Shown: in pieces, positions 15,932 through 23,463 of the stretch
How the letters are laid out: every line of letters starts with the position of its first letter
Numbering within the stretch: position 1 is the stretch's first letter
Assembly (NCBI GenBank): GCA_023393125.1
Contig: JAEWMQ010000013.1
Coordinates: forward strand, 41,125 to 105,124
From: Bacillota bacterium
Lineage (GTDB): Bacteria > Bacillota > Clostridia > Lachnospirales > Cellulosilyticaceae
Direction: 5' to 3'
Length of the DNA: 64,000 nucleotides
The notes under the pieces: model-generated
The model's input: only the letters and a program-made list of their open reading frames with translations
Database searches by the model: none
What the model was told of the DNA's origin: nothing
Program-made: the position numbers and the translations under genes

Positions 15932-16003
15932 ATATCGTAGTCAAATCATTTAAGGTGATTCGGTAGAAACTGTTGAACCTTATTTTCAACTTTATACGAT
16001 GCA
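15932..16003 (-). promoter_or_regulatory. purine riboswitch, guanine class (C74)
   Basis: Read on the minus strand the element shows the P1 pair ATCGTA/TACGAT, a P2 arm GTTGAA/TTCAAC, the invariant GTTTCTACC, then CCTTAAATGA and GACTACGA. The residue that pairs with ligand is C in GAC-TAC, as in guanine/hypoxanthine sensors rather than U as in adenine sensors. It precedes xpt. A possible promoter (TTGTAG 16060-16055, 17 nt, TATTAT 16037-16032) lies just upstream. I did not find a clear terminator between it and xpt. Confidence 0.92.
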
Positions 16004-16305
16004 CTATTTTTTTAAAATCATGTTGATTATCATAATATAAAATATCTGTTTTGTCTACAATTCTCGTGTTTATTTTATATTTTTTCATTTTGATTATGTT
16101 AATTAATTATATAAGCACTTTCCTTTTCCTTTTTAAAAGTATTTAAATTCATTTATAAATTGTGTTTTACAAATTTAGATATAATTTTTTGCTTTTGATA
16201 TTGATAATTTAATAAATACTCAGTAGAATATAGTTTGTATTTTGTTCTTTTTTCATTAAGTCAAAATATTAATACATAAACTAAATTATAGAGAGGAAAA
16301 TAGTT

Positions 16306-17661
16306 ATGGAAAAGTTTTTCAAACTTAAAGAAAATGGCACCACCTTTGGTACAGAAGTAATTGCTGGACTTACAACCTTCTTTGCAATGGCTTACATTAT
16401 TATTGTTAATCCAGGTCTTTTAAGTCAAGCTGGTATGGAGTGGGGTGCAGTTTTCCTTGCAACAATCATTGCTTCTATCATCGGAACTTTAGTTATGGGC
16501 TTAGTAGCTAACGTTCCTTATGCACAAGCTCCTGGTATGGGACTTAATGCATTCTTTGTTTATACCGTATGTTTCACTTTAGGATTTACTTGGCAACAAG
16601 CTTTATCAATGGTATTCATCTGTGGGCTTTTAAATATCCTTATTACTGTTACAAAAATTCGTAAATACATTATTAAAGCTATCCCACATAGTTTACAAAA
16701 TGCAATTGGTGGAGGTATCGGTGTATTTATCGCTTACATTGGTCTCCTTAATGTAGGTATTATCAACTTTGGTGCTGGTGTTCCTGCTTTATCAACTTTA
16801 AACCAACCTGTATTTTGGTTATTTATTATTGGTCTTGTATTAATTATTGTTTTACAAGTACTTCATGTAAAAGGTGCTATTTTAATTGGTATTGTAGCAA
16901 CTACACTTCTTGGTATTCCTATGGGGGTTACTACAGCTGCTGATACTATAAGCTTCCAAGAAGCTTGCAAAGCTTTACCTACTACTTTCTTAGCCATTTT
17001 CACACCAGAAGGTTTGGGATCTTTATTCTCTGATACTGCTAAAATTCCATTAGTGCTTATTACTATTTTCTCATTTAGCTTATCTGATACTTTTGATACA
17101 ATTGGTACTTTCATCGGTACTGGTCGCCGCACAGGTATCTTTAGTGAAGAAGATGAAAAATCAATGGAAACTAATAGTGGCTTCAAATCTAAAATGGATA
17201 AAGCTTTATTTGCTGATGCTACTGCTACTTCTATCGGTGCTCTTTTAGGTACTTCTAACACAACTACATATGTTGAAAGTGCTGCTGGTATTGGTGCTGG
17301 TGGACGTACAGGTCTTACAAGTGTTGTTGTAGCTATTTGTTTTGCCCTTAGTGCTTTCCTTTCAACCTTTGTAAGTGCTATTCCTTCAGCTGCTACTGCT
17401 CCTGCTTTAGTTGTTGTTGGTATGATGATGATTTCATCTTTTGCAGAAATCAAATGGGCTGACTTTGATGAAGCTATTCCTGCTTTCTTCGCAGGTGTTT
17501 TCATGTCATTAAGCTATAGTATTTCTTATGGTATTGGTACTGCTTTCATCTTCTATTGCATCGTTAAAATTTGCAAAAAGCAAGCAAAAGACATTCATCC
17601 AATTCTTATTGGAGCTACAGTACTCTTTATCTTAAACTTTGTTCTTTTAACTTTTATTTAA
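16306..17661 (+). CDS. pbuG: AzgA/PbuG family guanine-hypoxanthine permease
   Basis: A 451-aa NCS2-family purine permease of the AzgA/PbuG branch with 12-14 hydrophobic helices. Signature blocks are TTFFAMAYIIIVNPG (about 23-37), APGMGLNAFFVYTVCFTLG (about 74-92) and the transport motif GTSNTTTYVESAAGIGAGGRTG (about 313-334, just over limit so given by position). It imports hypoxanthine and guanine by proton symport. Codon use is that of a highly expressed gene. The 300-nt leader carries no riboswitch on this strand that I could see, although the divergent xpt has one. Confidence 0.93.
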   Translation: MEKFFKLKENGTTFGTEVIAGLTTFFAMAYIIIVNPGLLSQAGMEWGAVFLATIIASIIGTLVMGLVANVPYAQAPGMGLNAFFVYTVCFTLGFTWQQALSMVFICGLLNILITVTKIRKYIIKAIPHSLQNAIGGGIGVFIAYIGLLNVGIINFGAGVPALSTLNQPVFWLFIIGLVLIIVLQVLHVKGAILIGIVATTLLGIPMGVTTAADTISFQEACKALPTTFLAIFTPEGLGSLFSDTAKIPLVLITIFSFSLSDTFDTIGTFIGTGRRTGIFSEEDEKSMETNSGFKSKMDKALFADATATSIGALLGTSNTTTYVESAAGIGAGGRTGLTSVVVAICFALSAFLSTFVSAIPSAATAPALVVVGMMMISSFAEIKWADFDEAIPAFFAGVFMSLSYSISYGIGTAFIFYCIVKICKKQAKDIHPILIGATVLFILNFVLLTFI

Positions 17662-17684
17662 AGTTATAAGAATCTGTTATACAT

Positions 17685-17723
17685 AAAAAACTACCTCATG
17701 ATTTTCTCATGAGGTAGTTTTTT
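17685..17723. terminator. strong bidirectional terminator
   Basis: AAAAAACTACCTCATGA pairs with TCATGAGGTAGTTTTTT around a 5-nt loop, with A- and T-runs on both sides; it lies between convergent pbuG and the alcohol dehydrogenase gene. Confidence 0.9.
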
Positions 17724-17728
17724 TCATT

Positions 17729-18889
17729 TTATAAACAAGCTTTAAGAATACTCATAACATCTTCTTTTGTAAGCGGTACGTAAGACCATGCTAAGCCGCC
17801 AATTCTAACTGCCTTTTCCGCCATTACTTCAAAGTGTTCTTCATTAATACCTATTTCACTAAAGGTCATTGGAATACCACAGTTTTTAAAGAAGTTTTCT
17901 GTCGCATCAATAGCCGCATTAGCATAAGCAAATCGGTCTGACATTTCTGGTAAGTGCCATACATTTTTTGCATAAGCTACAAATTTATCGACTGTTTGCT
18001 CATTTAAAATATGTCTCATCCATCTTGGTGTTAAAATAGCTAAGCCTATACCATGGGTAATATCATAAAAGGCACTAAGCTCATGTTCAATAGGATGGCA
18101 TGTCCAGCTTCCAGGTTTTCCAGCTCCTACTAAACCATTAAGAGCTAGTGTACTTGCCCACATTAAGTTCGCTCTTGCTTCATAGTTATTTGGTTCTTCT
18201 AAAGCAATAGGACAGTATTTAATACAAGTTTCTAGCAATCCTTCTGCTAGTTTGTTTTGAATAAAAGTATCTTCTTCTTTTTTAAAATAGTTCTCAAAAA
18301 TATGAGACATAATATCTGCTGTACCTGCTGCTGTTTGAATAGCTGGTAGTGTATAAAGATACTCTGGATCTAATATAGAAGCCTGAGGAATCATATTCAT
18401 TGAACCAGTTCCTAGTTTTTCATTAATAGCCATATTGGAGATAACTGCATTCTTATTCATTTCTGAGCCTGTAGCTGCTAAAGTTAAAATCGTTACGATA
18501 GGAAGAACTTTTGTAATCTTACTTGATTCTACAACTAAATCCCAAGCATCTCCATCATAGTAATAGCCAGCACCAATCACCTTAGAACAGTCAATAACAC
18601 TTCCACCGCCTACTGCTAAAATGACGTCGATTTGATGTGCCTTACAAAGCCTTACCCCTTCTCTAACTGTTTCAATTCTTGGATTAGGATCTACTCCAGG
18701 AAGTTCTATAATATTACAATCTGAAAGCAGATTTTTAACTGCATCATAAATACCATTTCTTTTAATGCTACCACCACCATAGACAAGTAATACATTTTTG
18801 CCATGTGCACTAATAGCTTCAGGTAAGTTTTTAATCATCCCTTTTCCAAAATAAATCTTTGTATACGCATTAAAAATAAAATTATCCAT
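17729..18889 (-). CDS. iron-containing alcohol dehydrogenase (BdhA/YqhD-like)
   Basis: A 386-aa group III alcohol dehydrogenase. The nucleotide-binding GGGSVIDCSKVIG motif is near 96-108 and the metal ligands lie in DIMSHIFENYF (about 197) and HPIEHELSAFYDITHGIGLAIL (about 266-287), both with the expected His. It resembles clostridial NADPH-dependent butanol dehydrogenases, so aldehyde reduction during fermentation is likely. A LysR gene sits upstream on the same strand, 116 nt away, but the latter faces another divergent gene, so regulation of this enzyme is unclear. Confidence 0.92.
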   Translation of the reverse strand: MDNFIFNAYTKIYFGKGMIKNLPEAISAHGKNVLLVYGGGSIKRNGIYDAVKNLLSDCNIIELPGVDPNPRIETVREGVRLCKAHQIDVILAVGGGSVIDCSKVIGAGYYYDGDAWDLVVESSKITKVLPIVTILTLAATGSEMNKNAVISNMAINEKLGTGSMNMIPQASILDPEYLYTLPAIQTAAGTADIMSHIFENYFKKEEDTFIQNKLAEGLLETCIKYCPIALEEPNNYEARANLMWASTLALNGLVGAGKPGSWTCHPIEHELSAFYDITHGIGLAILTPRWMRHILNEQTVDKFVAYAKNVWHLPEMSDRFAYANAAIDATENFFKNCGIPMTFSEIGINEEHFEVMAEKAVRIGGLAWSYVPLTKEDVMSILKACL

Positions 18890-19005
18890 TTTTTCCTCCT
18901 GTTAAATAATATATTTCCTATGTTTATTTTAGCACTTATAAACACGCTTTCAAAGCAACTTCTCCTCTTTTGTTACATTACAGCTCATTATCTTAAGTTA
19001 TTTCA

Positions 19006-19896
19006 CTACTTCATAGGAAGTTGCAGCCCTTCTATAAACGCTGTTGCTGCCGAGGATAAAGGTACGCTTTTTAAGTAGCAAGCTCCTATATACCTAGCTG
19101 GTATTTCTTCTTGTAATCTTAAATGATATAGTTCTTTTTTCTCTAAGTACTCTTCCGAAAACTCCTTAATCACGCATGAAATACCTAATTCAATCTTAGC
19201 AAATTCTAGAAGTAAGTCGTGGGCACCTAATTCAATATCAGGACTGATTTTTACGCCTTTCTTAAGCATAAACTGCTCTACATATCTTCTAGAAACGGAG
19301 TTTTGATCTAACACAATAAGTGGCAAAGTACTTAATTCTTCAAAGCTAAGTGGCACTTTAGAACGCTCCTTATAGCTCTTGCCACCTACAAAAATATCAT
19401 GTACCTCCATGCAATTTCTCACTTCAATCTGACTATCTTCAATCGGCAAATTACATATAGCTAAGTCAATGGTTCCTGCCTTAATTTTATCACATAGCTT
19501 AGTCGTCGTACGGTTAATGATTTTAAGCTTTATAGAAGGATATTCCTTATGAAAACTTTCTAGATAAGGTAAAAGATAATATCTAGATATGGTATCTCCT
19601 ACGCCAATCTGTAATTCACCAGTTAAAAGATTTTGAGTTTCTAATAACTTCTTCTCTCCTGCAGTTATTAACTTAATGGCTGAATGTGCATATTCATAAA
19701 GCAACTCTCCCTCTCTCGTTAATCTTACCCCCTTAGCCGTTCTAGTAAAAAGTCTAGCATTTAGCTGCTCCTCTAATTGCATAATAGCTTGACTTACTGC
19801 TGGTTGAGTAATATACAAATTCTTGGAGGCTTTAGAGAAACTTTGACACTTAGCTACTTCTATAAATATCTTATATAAACCTAATGGTACCGACAT
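19006..19896 (-). CDS. LysR family regulator divergent from CofE-like gene
   Basis: A 296-aa LysR protein with an N-terminal winged HTH (LGLYKIFIEVAKCQSFSKAS and TQPAVSQAIMQLEEQL) and a C-terminal effector domain. The frame is open to 19923, but AAGGAG lies 8 nt before the ATG at 19896, giving the usual LysR start. It is divergent from the CofE-like gene, with an inverted repeat between them, so that gene is its likely target. Confidence 0.9.
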   Translation of the reverse strand: MSVPLGLYKIFIEVAKCQSFSKASKNLYITQPAVSQAIMQLEEQLNARLFTRTAKGVRLTREGELLYEYAHSAIKLITAGEKKLLETQNLLTGELQIGVGDTISRYYLLPYLESFHKEYPSIKLKIINRTTTKLCDKIKAGTIDLAICNLPIEDSQIEVRNCMEVHDIFVGGKSYKERSKVPLSFEELSTLPLIVLDQNSVSRRYVEQFMLKKGVKISPDIELGAHDLLLEFAKIELGISCVIKEFSEEYLEKKELYHLRLQEEIPARYIGACYLKSVPLSSAATAFIEGLQLPMK

Positions 19897-19935
19897 ATAA
19901 TTTCTCCTTATACCTTTTATCATTACTATTTATTT

Positions 19936-19964
19936 TACTTATACCATAGTTATGGTGTATAGTA
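19936..19964. promoter_or_regulatory. imperfect inverted repeat, candidate LysR operator
   Basis: The core ATACCATA-GT-TATGGTGTAT (19941-19960) is an imperfect palindrome of the T-N11-A type, located between the divergent LysR and CofE-like genes. Confidence 0.5.
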
Positions 19965-20011
19965 CAAGGGATGAGTTTTTTAAAAATACAGACTTGAGGA
20001 GAGATTTTGAA

Positions 20012-21202
20012 ATGGAAAGAATGGTAGGAACTGTTGTTAGAGGGCTTCGCGCACCCATTATTCGTGAAGGAGACGATATTGCAGACATCGTTGTAAATAG
20101 TGTGTTAACAGCTTCTGAAGCTGAAGGGTTTAATATTGAGGATCAAGATATCGTAACCATTACAGAAGCAGTTGTAGCTCGTGCTCAAGGAAACTATGCT
20201 TCCGTTGATGCCATTGCAAAGGATGTTACTAGCAAATTTGGTGATCATACAATTGGTGTCATCTTCCCAATTCTTAGTCGTAATCGTTTTGCTATTTGTC
20301 TTCGTGGTATTGCAAAAGGTGCTAAAAAAGTTGTCCTTATGCTTAGCTATCCTTCTGATGAAGTCGGTAATCACCTTGTAGATCTTGATCTTTTAGATGA
20401 AAAAGGTATTAACCCTTGGACAGATGTATTAACAGAAAAAGAATTCCGTGAGTTATTTGGTTATAACAAACATACTTTTACAGGTGTTGATTACATAGAG
20501 TACTATAAAGGTTTAGTAGAATCTTGTGGTGCTGAATGTGAAGTTATTTTCTCTAATCATCCAAAAACCATTTTAGATTATACAAAACATGTCATTACTT
20601 GTGATATCCATACAAGAGTTCGTACTAAACGTATTTTAAAAGCTAATGGTGCAGAAACAGTTTGTGGCTTAGATGATATTCTATGCCAGCCTATCGATGG
20701 AAGTGGCTATAACGAAGCTTATGGTCTTCTTGGATCTAATAAAGCTACAGAAGAAACTGTAAAGCTTTTCCCTCGCAACTGCCAACCAGTTGTAGACCGT
20801 ATTCAAGCTATGCTTAAAGAAAAAACAGGTAAAACTGTAGAAGTTATGGTTTATGGAGATGGCGCTTTCAAAGATCCTGTGGGTAAAATATGGGAATTAG
20901 CAGATCCAGTTGTTTCTCCTGCTTATACTAAAGGACTTGATGGTCAACCTAATGAAATTAAGCTTAAATACTTAGCTGATAATGACTTTGCTGATTTAAG
21001 CGGTGATGCCCTTAAAGAAGCTATCTCTGATTATATTCGTAATAAAGAAACTGATCTTGTAGGTAGCATGGCATCTCTAGGTACTACTCCTAGAAGATTA
21101 ACAGACCTTATCGGTTCACTTTCAGACTTAACTAGCGGAAGCGGCGATAAAGGTACTCCTATCATCTTCATTCAAGGTTACTTTGATAACTATACAAAAT
21201 AA
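20012..21202 (+). CDS. CofE-like (coenzyme F420-0:L-glutamate ligase family) protein
   Basis: A 396-aa protein of the F420-0:gamma-glutamyl ligase fold. The N-terminal RGLRAPIIREGDDI and VVNSVLTASEAEGF blocks and the TEAVVARAQGNY segment match the family start, where acidic residues bind metal and GTP. No other F420 biosynthetic gene is seen here and Clostridia generally lack F420, so a different glutamate- or amino-acid-ligating role is likely. The open frame reaches 19952, but GAGGAGA lies about 8 nt before the ATG at 20012. It is divergent from a LysR regulator and ends in a strong terminator. Its high use of GCT/GGT codons suggests good expression. Confidence 0.8.
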   Translation: MERMVGTVVRGLRAPIIREGDDIADIVVNSVLTASEAEGFNIEDQDIVTITEAVVARAQGNYASVDAIAKDVTSKFGDHTIGVIFPILSRNRFAICLRGIAKGAKKVVLMLSYPSDEVGNHLVDLDLLDEKGINPWTDVLTEKEFRELFGYNKHTFTGVDYIEYYKGLVESCGAECEVIFSNHPKTILDYTKHVITCDIHTRVRTKRILKANGAETVCGLDDILCQPIDGSGYNEAYGLLGSNKATEETVKLFPRNCQPVVDRIQAMLKEKTGKTVEVMVYGDGAFKDPVGKIWELADPVVSPAYTKGLDGQPNEIKLKYLADNDFADLSGDALKEAISDYIRNKETDLVGSMASLGTTPRRLTDLIGSLSDLTSGSGDKGTPIIFIQGYFDNYTK

Positions 21203-21203
21203 T

Positions 21204-21252
21204 AAATACCCCCCTAGAACAATAGCCTAATGATTCTAGGGGGTATTTTTAT
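21204..21252 (+). terminator. intrinsic terminator after CofE-like gene
   Basis: A long stem (AAATACCCCCCTAGAA with TTCTAGGGGGTATTT) and T-rich tail immediately after the stop codon. Confidence 0.85.
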
Positions 21253-21329
21253 TTATAGCTTGTATGTCTAATATTTTCTAACTTATTGCATAAATATATA
21301 TTAAGCAGCTTTATAAGTACGGTGATATT

Positions 21330-21629
21330 ATGAAAATGGAAAATGTAAAAACAAGCTTCTATACCATGGACGACTGTATTCCCTGTACTCACTATATTAA
21401 TTTTACTGGTAAGGTACTCGTTATTAAGCCAGATTGCCTAGCTCCCCAAAGCCAACAACCTGCCTATCAGCTTTTTAGATGCTCCTTTGAAGGAAACTAT
21501 CCTTCATCTAGAAAAAATACCAGACTAATAGGTACCTATGTCATAGACCTTACTCCAGAAAACGCACTTCATCGTAGCAATATTATTGGCATTCTTAAGC
21601 CTGAATTAGTAGAAGCACTTGAACTATAA
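21330..21629 (+). CDS. hypothetical protein, 99 aa
   Basis: A small soluble protein with three Cys in the first 50 residues (DDCIPCTHYI, then PDCLAP) and a compact C-terminal helix. There is no signal peptide or membrane segment. GGTGAT lies 6 nt before the ATG. I do not recognise the family. It stands alone between the CofE-like gene's terminator and the first large hairpin repeat, which begins about 12 nt after its stop. The coding-like codon pattern and clean start make it a probable gene. Confidence 0.55.
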   Translation: MKMENVKTSFYTMDDCIPCTHYINFTGKVLVIKPDCLAPQSQQPAYQLFRCSFEGNYPSSRKNTRLIGTYVIDLTPENALHRSNIIGILKPELVEALEL

Positions 21630-21642
21630 AACCAAAATAACA

Positions 21643-22326
21643 ATTTGAATAACAACATATATAGCAAGGTACCACCAAGTCATCCGAGAATGGTGATTGG
21701 TTCCGGTTGCTGTCTCAGCTCGCTAAGCAGTTCTAAACTCGTAGCCCTTATGAACGGCTGAAAACTCGCTAACGCTCAAACACTCAGCCTAAACCCCATA
21801 AGGACTCCTTCGTTAAGAACTGCTAAGCTTACCTCCAAGGCACCCTACACCAATCCCCATCCTCTCTTGCCTTGGCTACTACTTTGCCAAAACAAACTAC
21901 TAAGAAACTTTATACGTTATTATTGAAGAGAATTCCGAGAAAAAATTTAGTTAAGAACTGCTAATCTTTATATGTCATTACTGCGATGGGAGATATAAAA
22001 AAATGGCTTGTAAGTTTAAAATACCATTATATTTTTCTCACGTCACTTTACTGTCAGAAACGTTTATGAGCTTAATAACGTTTGAAAGAAATGAGAGGAG
22101 GAGGGATATCTGGAAGGGTGACTTGGGAGAATTTTCTAGAGGCACTTGGCGAACGTTTTGGATGGGTTTTAGCACGAGTGTTTGACCATCGGGAGTTTTC
22201 GTGCGTTCATCCAAATAAGTGAGCCTAGTGCCTCTAAAAATTTGAACCGGAACACTGCAAGATAGGCCTTCTCCTCTCATTTCCTCCCATAAGCCTTTCT
22301 CATAAACTCCCCTGTAAATTTCTATT
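21643..22326 (+). repeat. large hairpin repeat element, copy 1 (about 680 bp, no ORF)
   Basis: A non-coding unit made of: a left end with AATTTGAATAA; hairpin C (about 21663-21890), a long imperfect palindrome; a 120-nt AT-rich linker; a conserved stretch beginning ATGGCTTGTAAG (22003); and hairpin B (about 22050-22315), ending in AAATTTCTATTTATA. In hairpin C CTAAGCAGTTCT pairs with AGAACTGCTAAG, CCTTATG with CATAAGG and GGCTGA with TCAGCC. Hairpin B pairs TAGAGGCACT, TTTGGATG and GCACGA with their complements. Both share an apical GAGTGTTTGA...GAGTTTTC loop. Copies 2 and 3 are at about 26.75 kb (inverted) and 63.48 kb. No transposase is encoded. Confidence 0.85.
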
Positions 22327-22832
22327 TATACTGCCCGCGAAATAGCCATATTAAATATGCCCCATTTCTCATCTTCATGACTAAAAACATCTTTATGGTA
22401 GGTTTCTGTAACAAACCCTACTTTTTTATAGCAGGCTTCTGCCGATGGGTTAGTGTCATATACACCTAAAGTTACTCGTTTTACCTTGAGTATTTCAAAA
22501 GCATATTTAACCCCTAAGCTTACCATTTCTCTGCCATAGCCTCTTCCTCTAATATTAGGATCTACTATAATAAAACCAAGGTGCACACTATCTTTCTCAT
22601 AATCTGCCATTCGCATCAAAAAGTGTCCCACTGGTATACCTTTCTCATCTAAAGCCACGAAAATCCATCCAAATTCATCGGCTTCATACATTTCTTTATA
22701 AACCTTTAGCTGCTCTTCTGATAACGGATACTCAAATTTATCTGCACTCCACATTTTAAAGCTTCTTTCATCTCTCATCCAATTTACTAAATAGGCTGCA
22801 TCACTCATTTTAAATGGTCTTAATCTTAACAT
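22326..22832 (-). CDS. GNAT N-acetyltransferase, RimJ/RimL-like
   Basis: A 168-aa acetyltransferase of the Acetyltransf_3 (RimJ/RimL) type. The acetyl-CoA motif is IIVDPNIRGRGYGREMVSLG (about 88-107), and the C-terminal YKKVGF block is present near 139-144. Target may be a protein N-terminus or a small amine. It begins 2 nt after the other GNAT gene and is translationally coupled to it. Its TAA stop overlaps the terminal sequence of repeat copy 1, so the last codons may have been altered when that element arrived. Confidence 0.88.
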   Translation of the reverse strand: MLRLRPFKMSDAAYLVNWMRDERSFKMWSADKFEYPLSEEQLKVYKEMYEADEFGWIFVALDEKGIPVGHFLMRMADYEKDSVHLGFIIVDPNIRGRGYGREMVSLGVKYAFEILKVKRVTLGVYDTNPSAEACYKKVGFVTETYHKDVFSHEDEKWGIFNMAISRAV

Positions 22833-22834
22833 CT

Positions 22835-23302
22835 CTATTCCCCCTCTTTCATTCTATATCTTAATAATGGAATAGGTCTCCCATCTATTTCTGAGTTTAC
22901 CCTTCCTATTACTGTTGCTCCTTGCTTTTCATAAAAAGGTACGGCCTGATTACTTGTTACCAACTCTATTTCTAAAATCCCCTGCATATTGCACCAGCTT
23001 AATAAGTCTTGCCACAGAAGTTTGCCATAACCTTTGCCTATGTATTCTGCTGCTATATAAAAATACTCTAATTCTAGTTTTTTATTGCGTTTTTCTCCTC
23101 CCCAAAAACCTATTATTTTTTCTTCTACTTCTAATACACGAGGTCTATATAATTGAAGCCTCTCTGCTGTTATACTATATTTTTCTTTAAATATATCCAT
23201 AAACTCCTGACTATACTGCCAGTATGCCTCTGACTCATATGCTAGTTGAGATAGTATCTTACATTCATTATTTGTCGCCTCTCTATAAATCACCTCACTC
23301 AT
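22835..23302 (-). CDS. GNAT family N-acetyltransferase
   Basis: A 155-aa GNAT protein with the acetyl-CoA binding motif YIAAEYIGKGYGKLLWQDLL near residues 80-99 and a C-terminal PFYEKQGATVIG motif near 123-134. Its substrate is not predictable. It is the first gene of a two-gene operon with the RimJ/RimL-like acetyltransferase. Confidence 0.85.
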   Translation of the reverse strand: MSEVIYREATNNECKILSQLAYESEAYWQYSQEFMDIFKEKYSITAERLQLYRPRVLEVEEKIIGFWGGEKRNKKLELEYFYIAAEYIGKGYGKLLWQDLLSWCNMQGILEIELVTSNQAVPFYEKQGATVIGRVNSEIDGRPIPLLRYRMKEGE

Positions 23303-23397
23303 ACATCTCTCCTATTTACTATTTATAAATTTCTCTCATTTAATCTTATTATAGCTTACTTAGTAATATATATAATATAGAATATTTAAACAAACAT

Positions 23398-23452
23398 AAA
23401 AGAAGCTGATGTAAGATGGTTAAAATCTCCCATCTTGCATCAGCTTCTTTTA
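23398..23452 (-). terminator. intrinsic terminator after MBL lipoprotein gene
   Basis: A 20-bp nearly perfect stem (AAAAGAAGCTGATGTAAGATGG arm is given by position 23398-23419; partner 23430-23451) with T-rich minus-strand tail, 12 nt after the stop of the MBL lipoprotein. Confidence 0.85.
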
Positions 23453-23463
23453 TTGTATTTCTC

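Noticed and set aside
16004..16305. Possible riboswitch in the leader of the purine permease
   Set aside because: The GTTTCTACC-type core occurs only on the minus strand, facing xpt; none was seen on the plus strand.
16863..17504. 213-aa ORF antisense to the purine permease
   Set aside because: Composition (Ala/Lys/Pro/Val) is the mirror of a membrane protein's codons; an antisense artefact.
22003..22280. 60-aa and 80-aa ORFs in repeat copy 1
   Set aside because: Both follow the palindrome on opposite strands and share no protein between copies.
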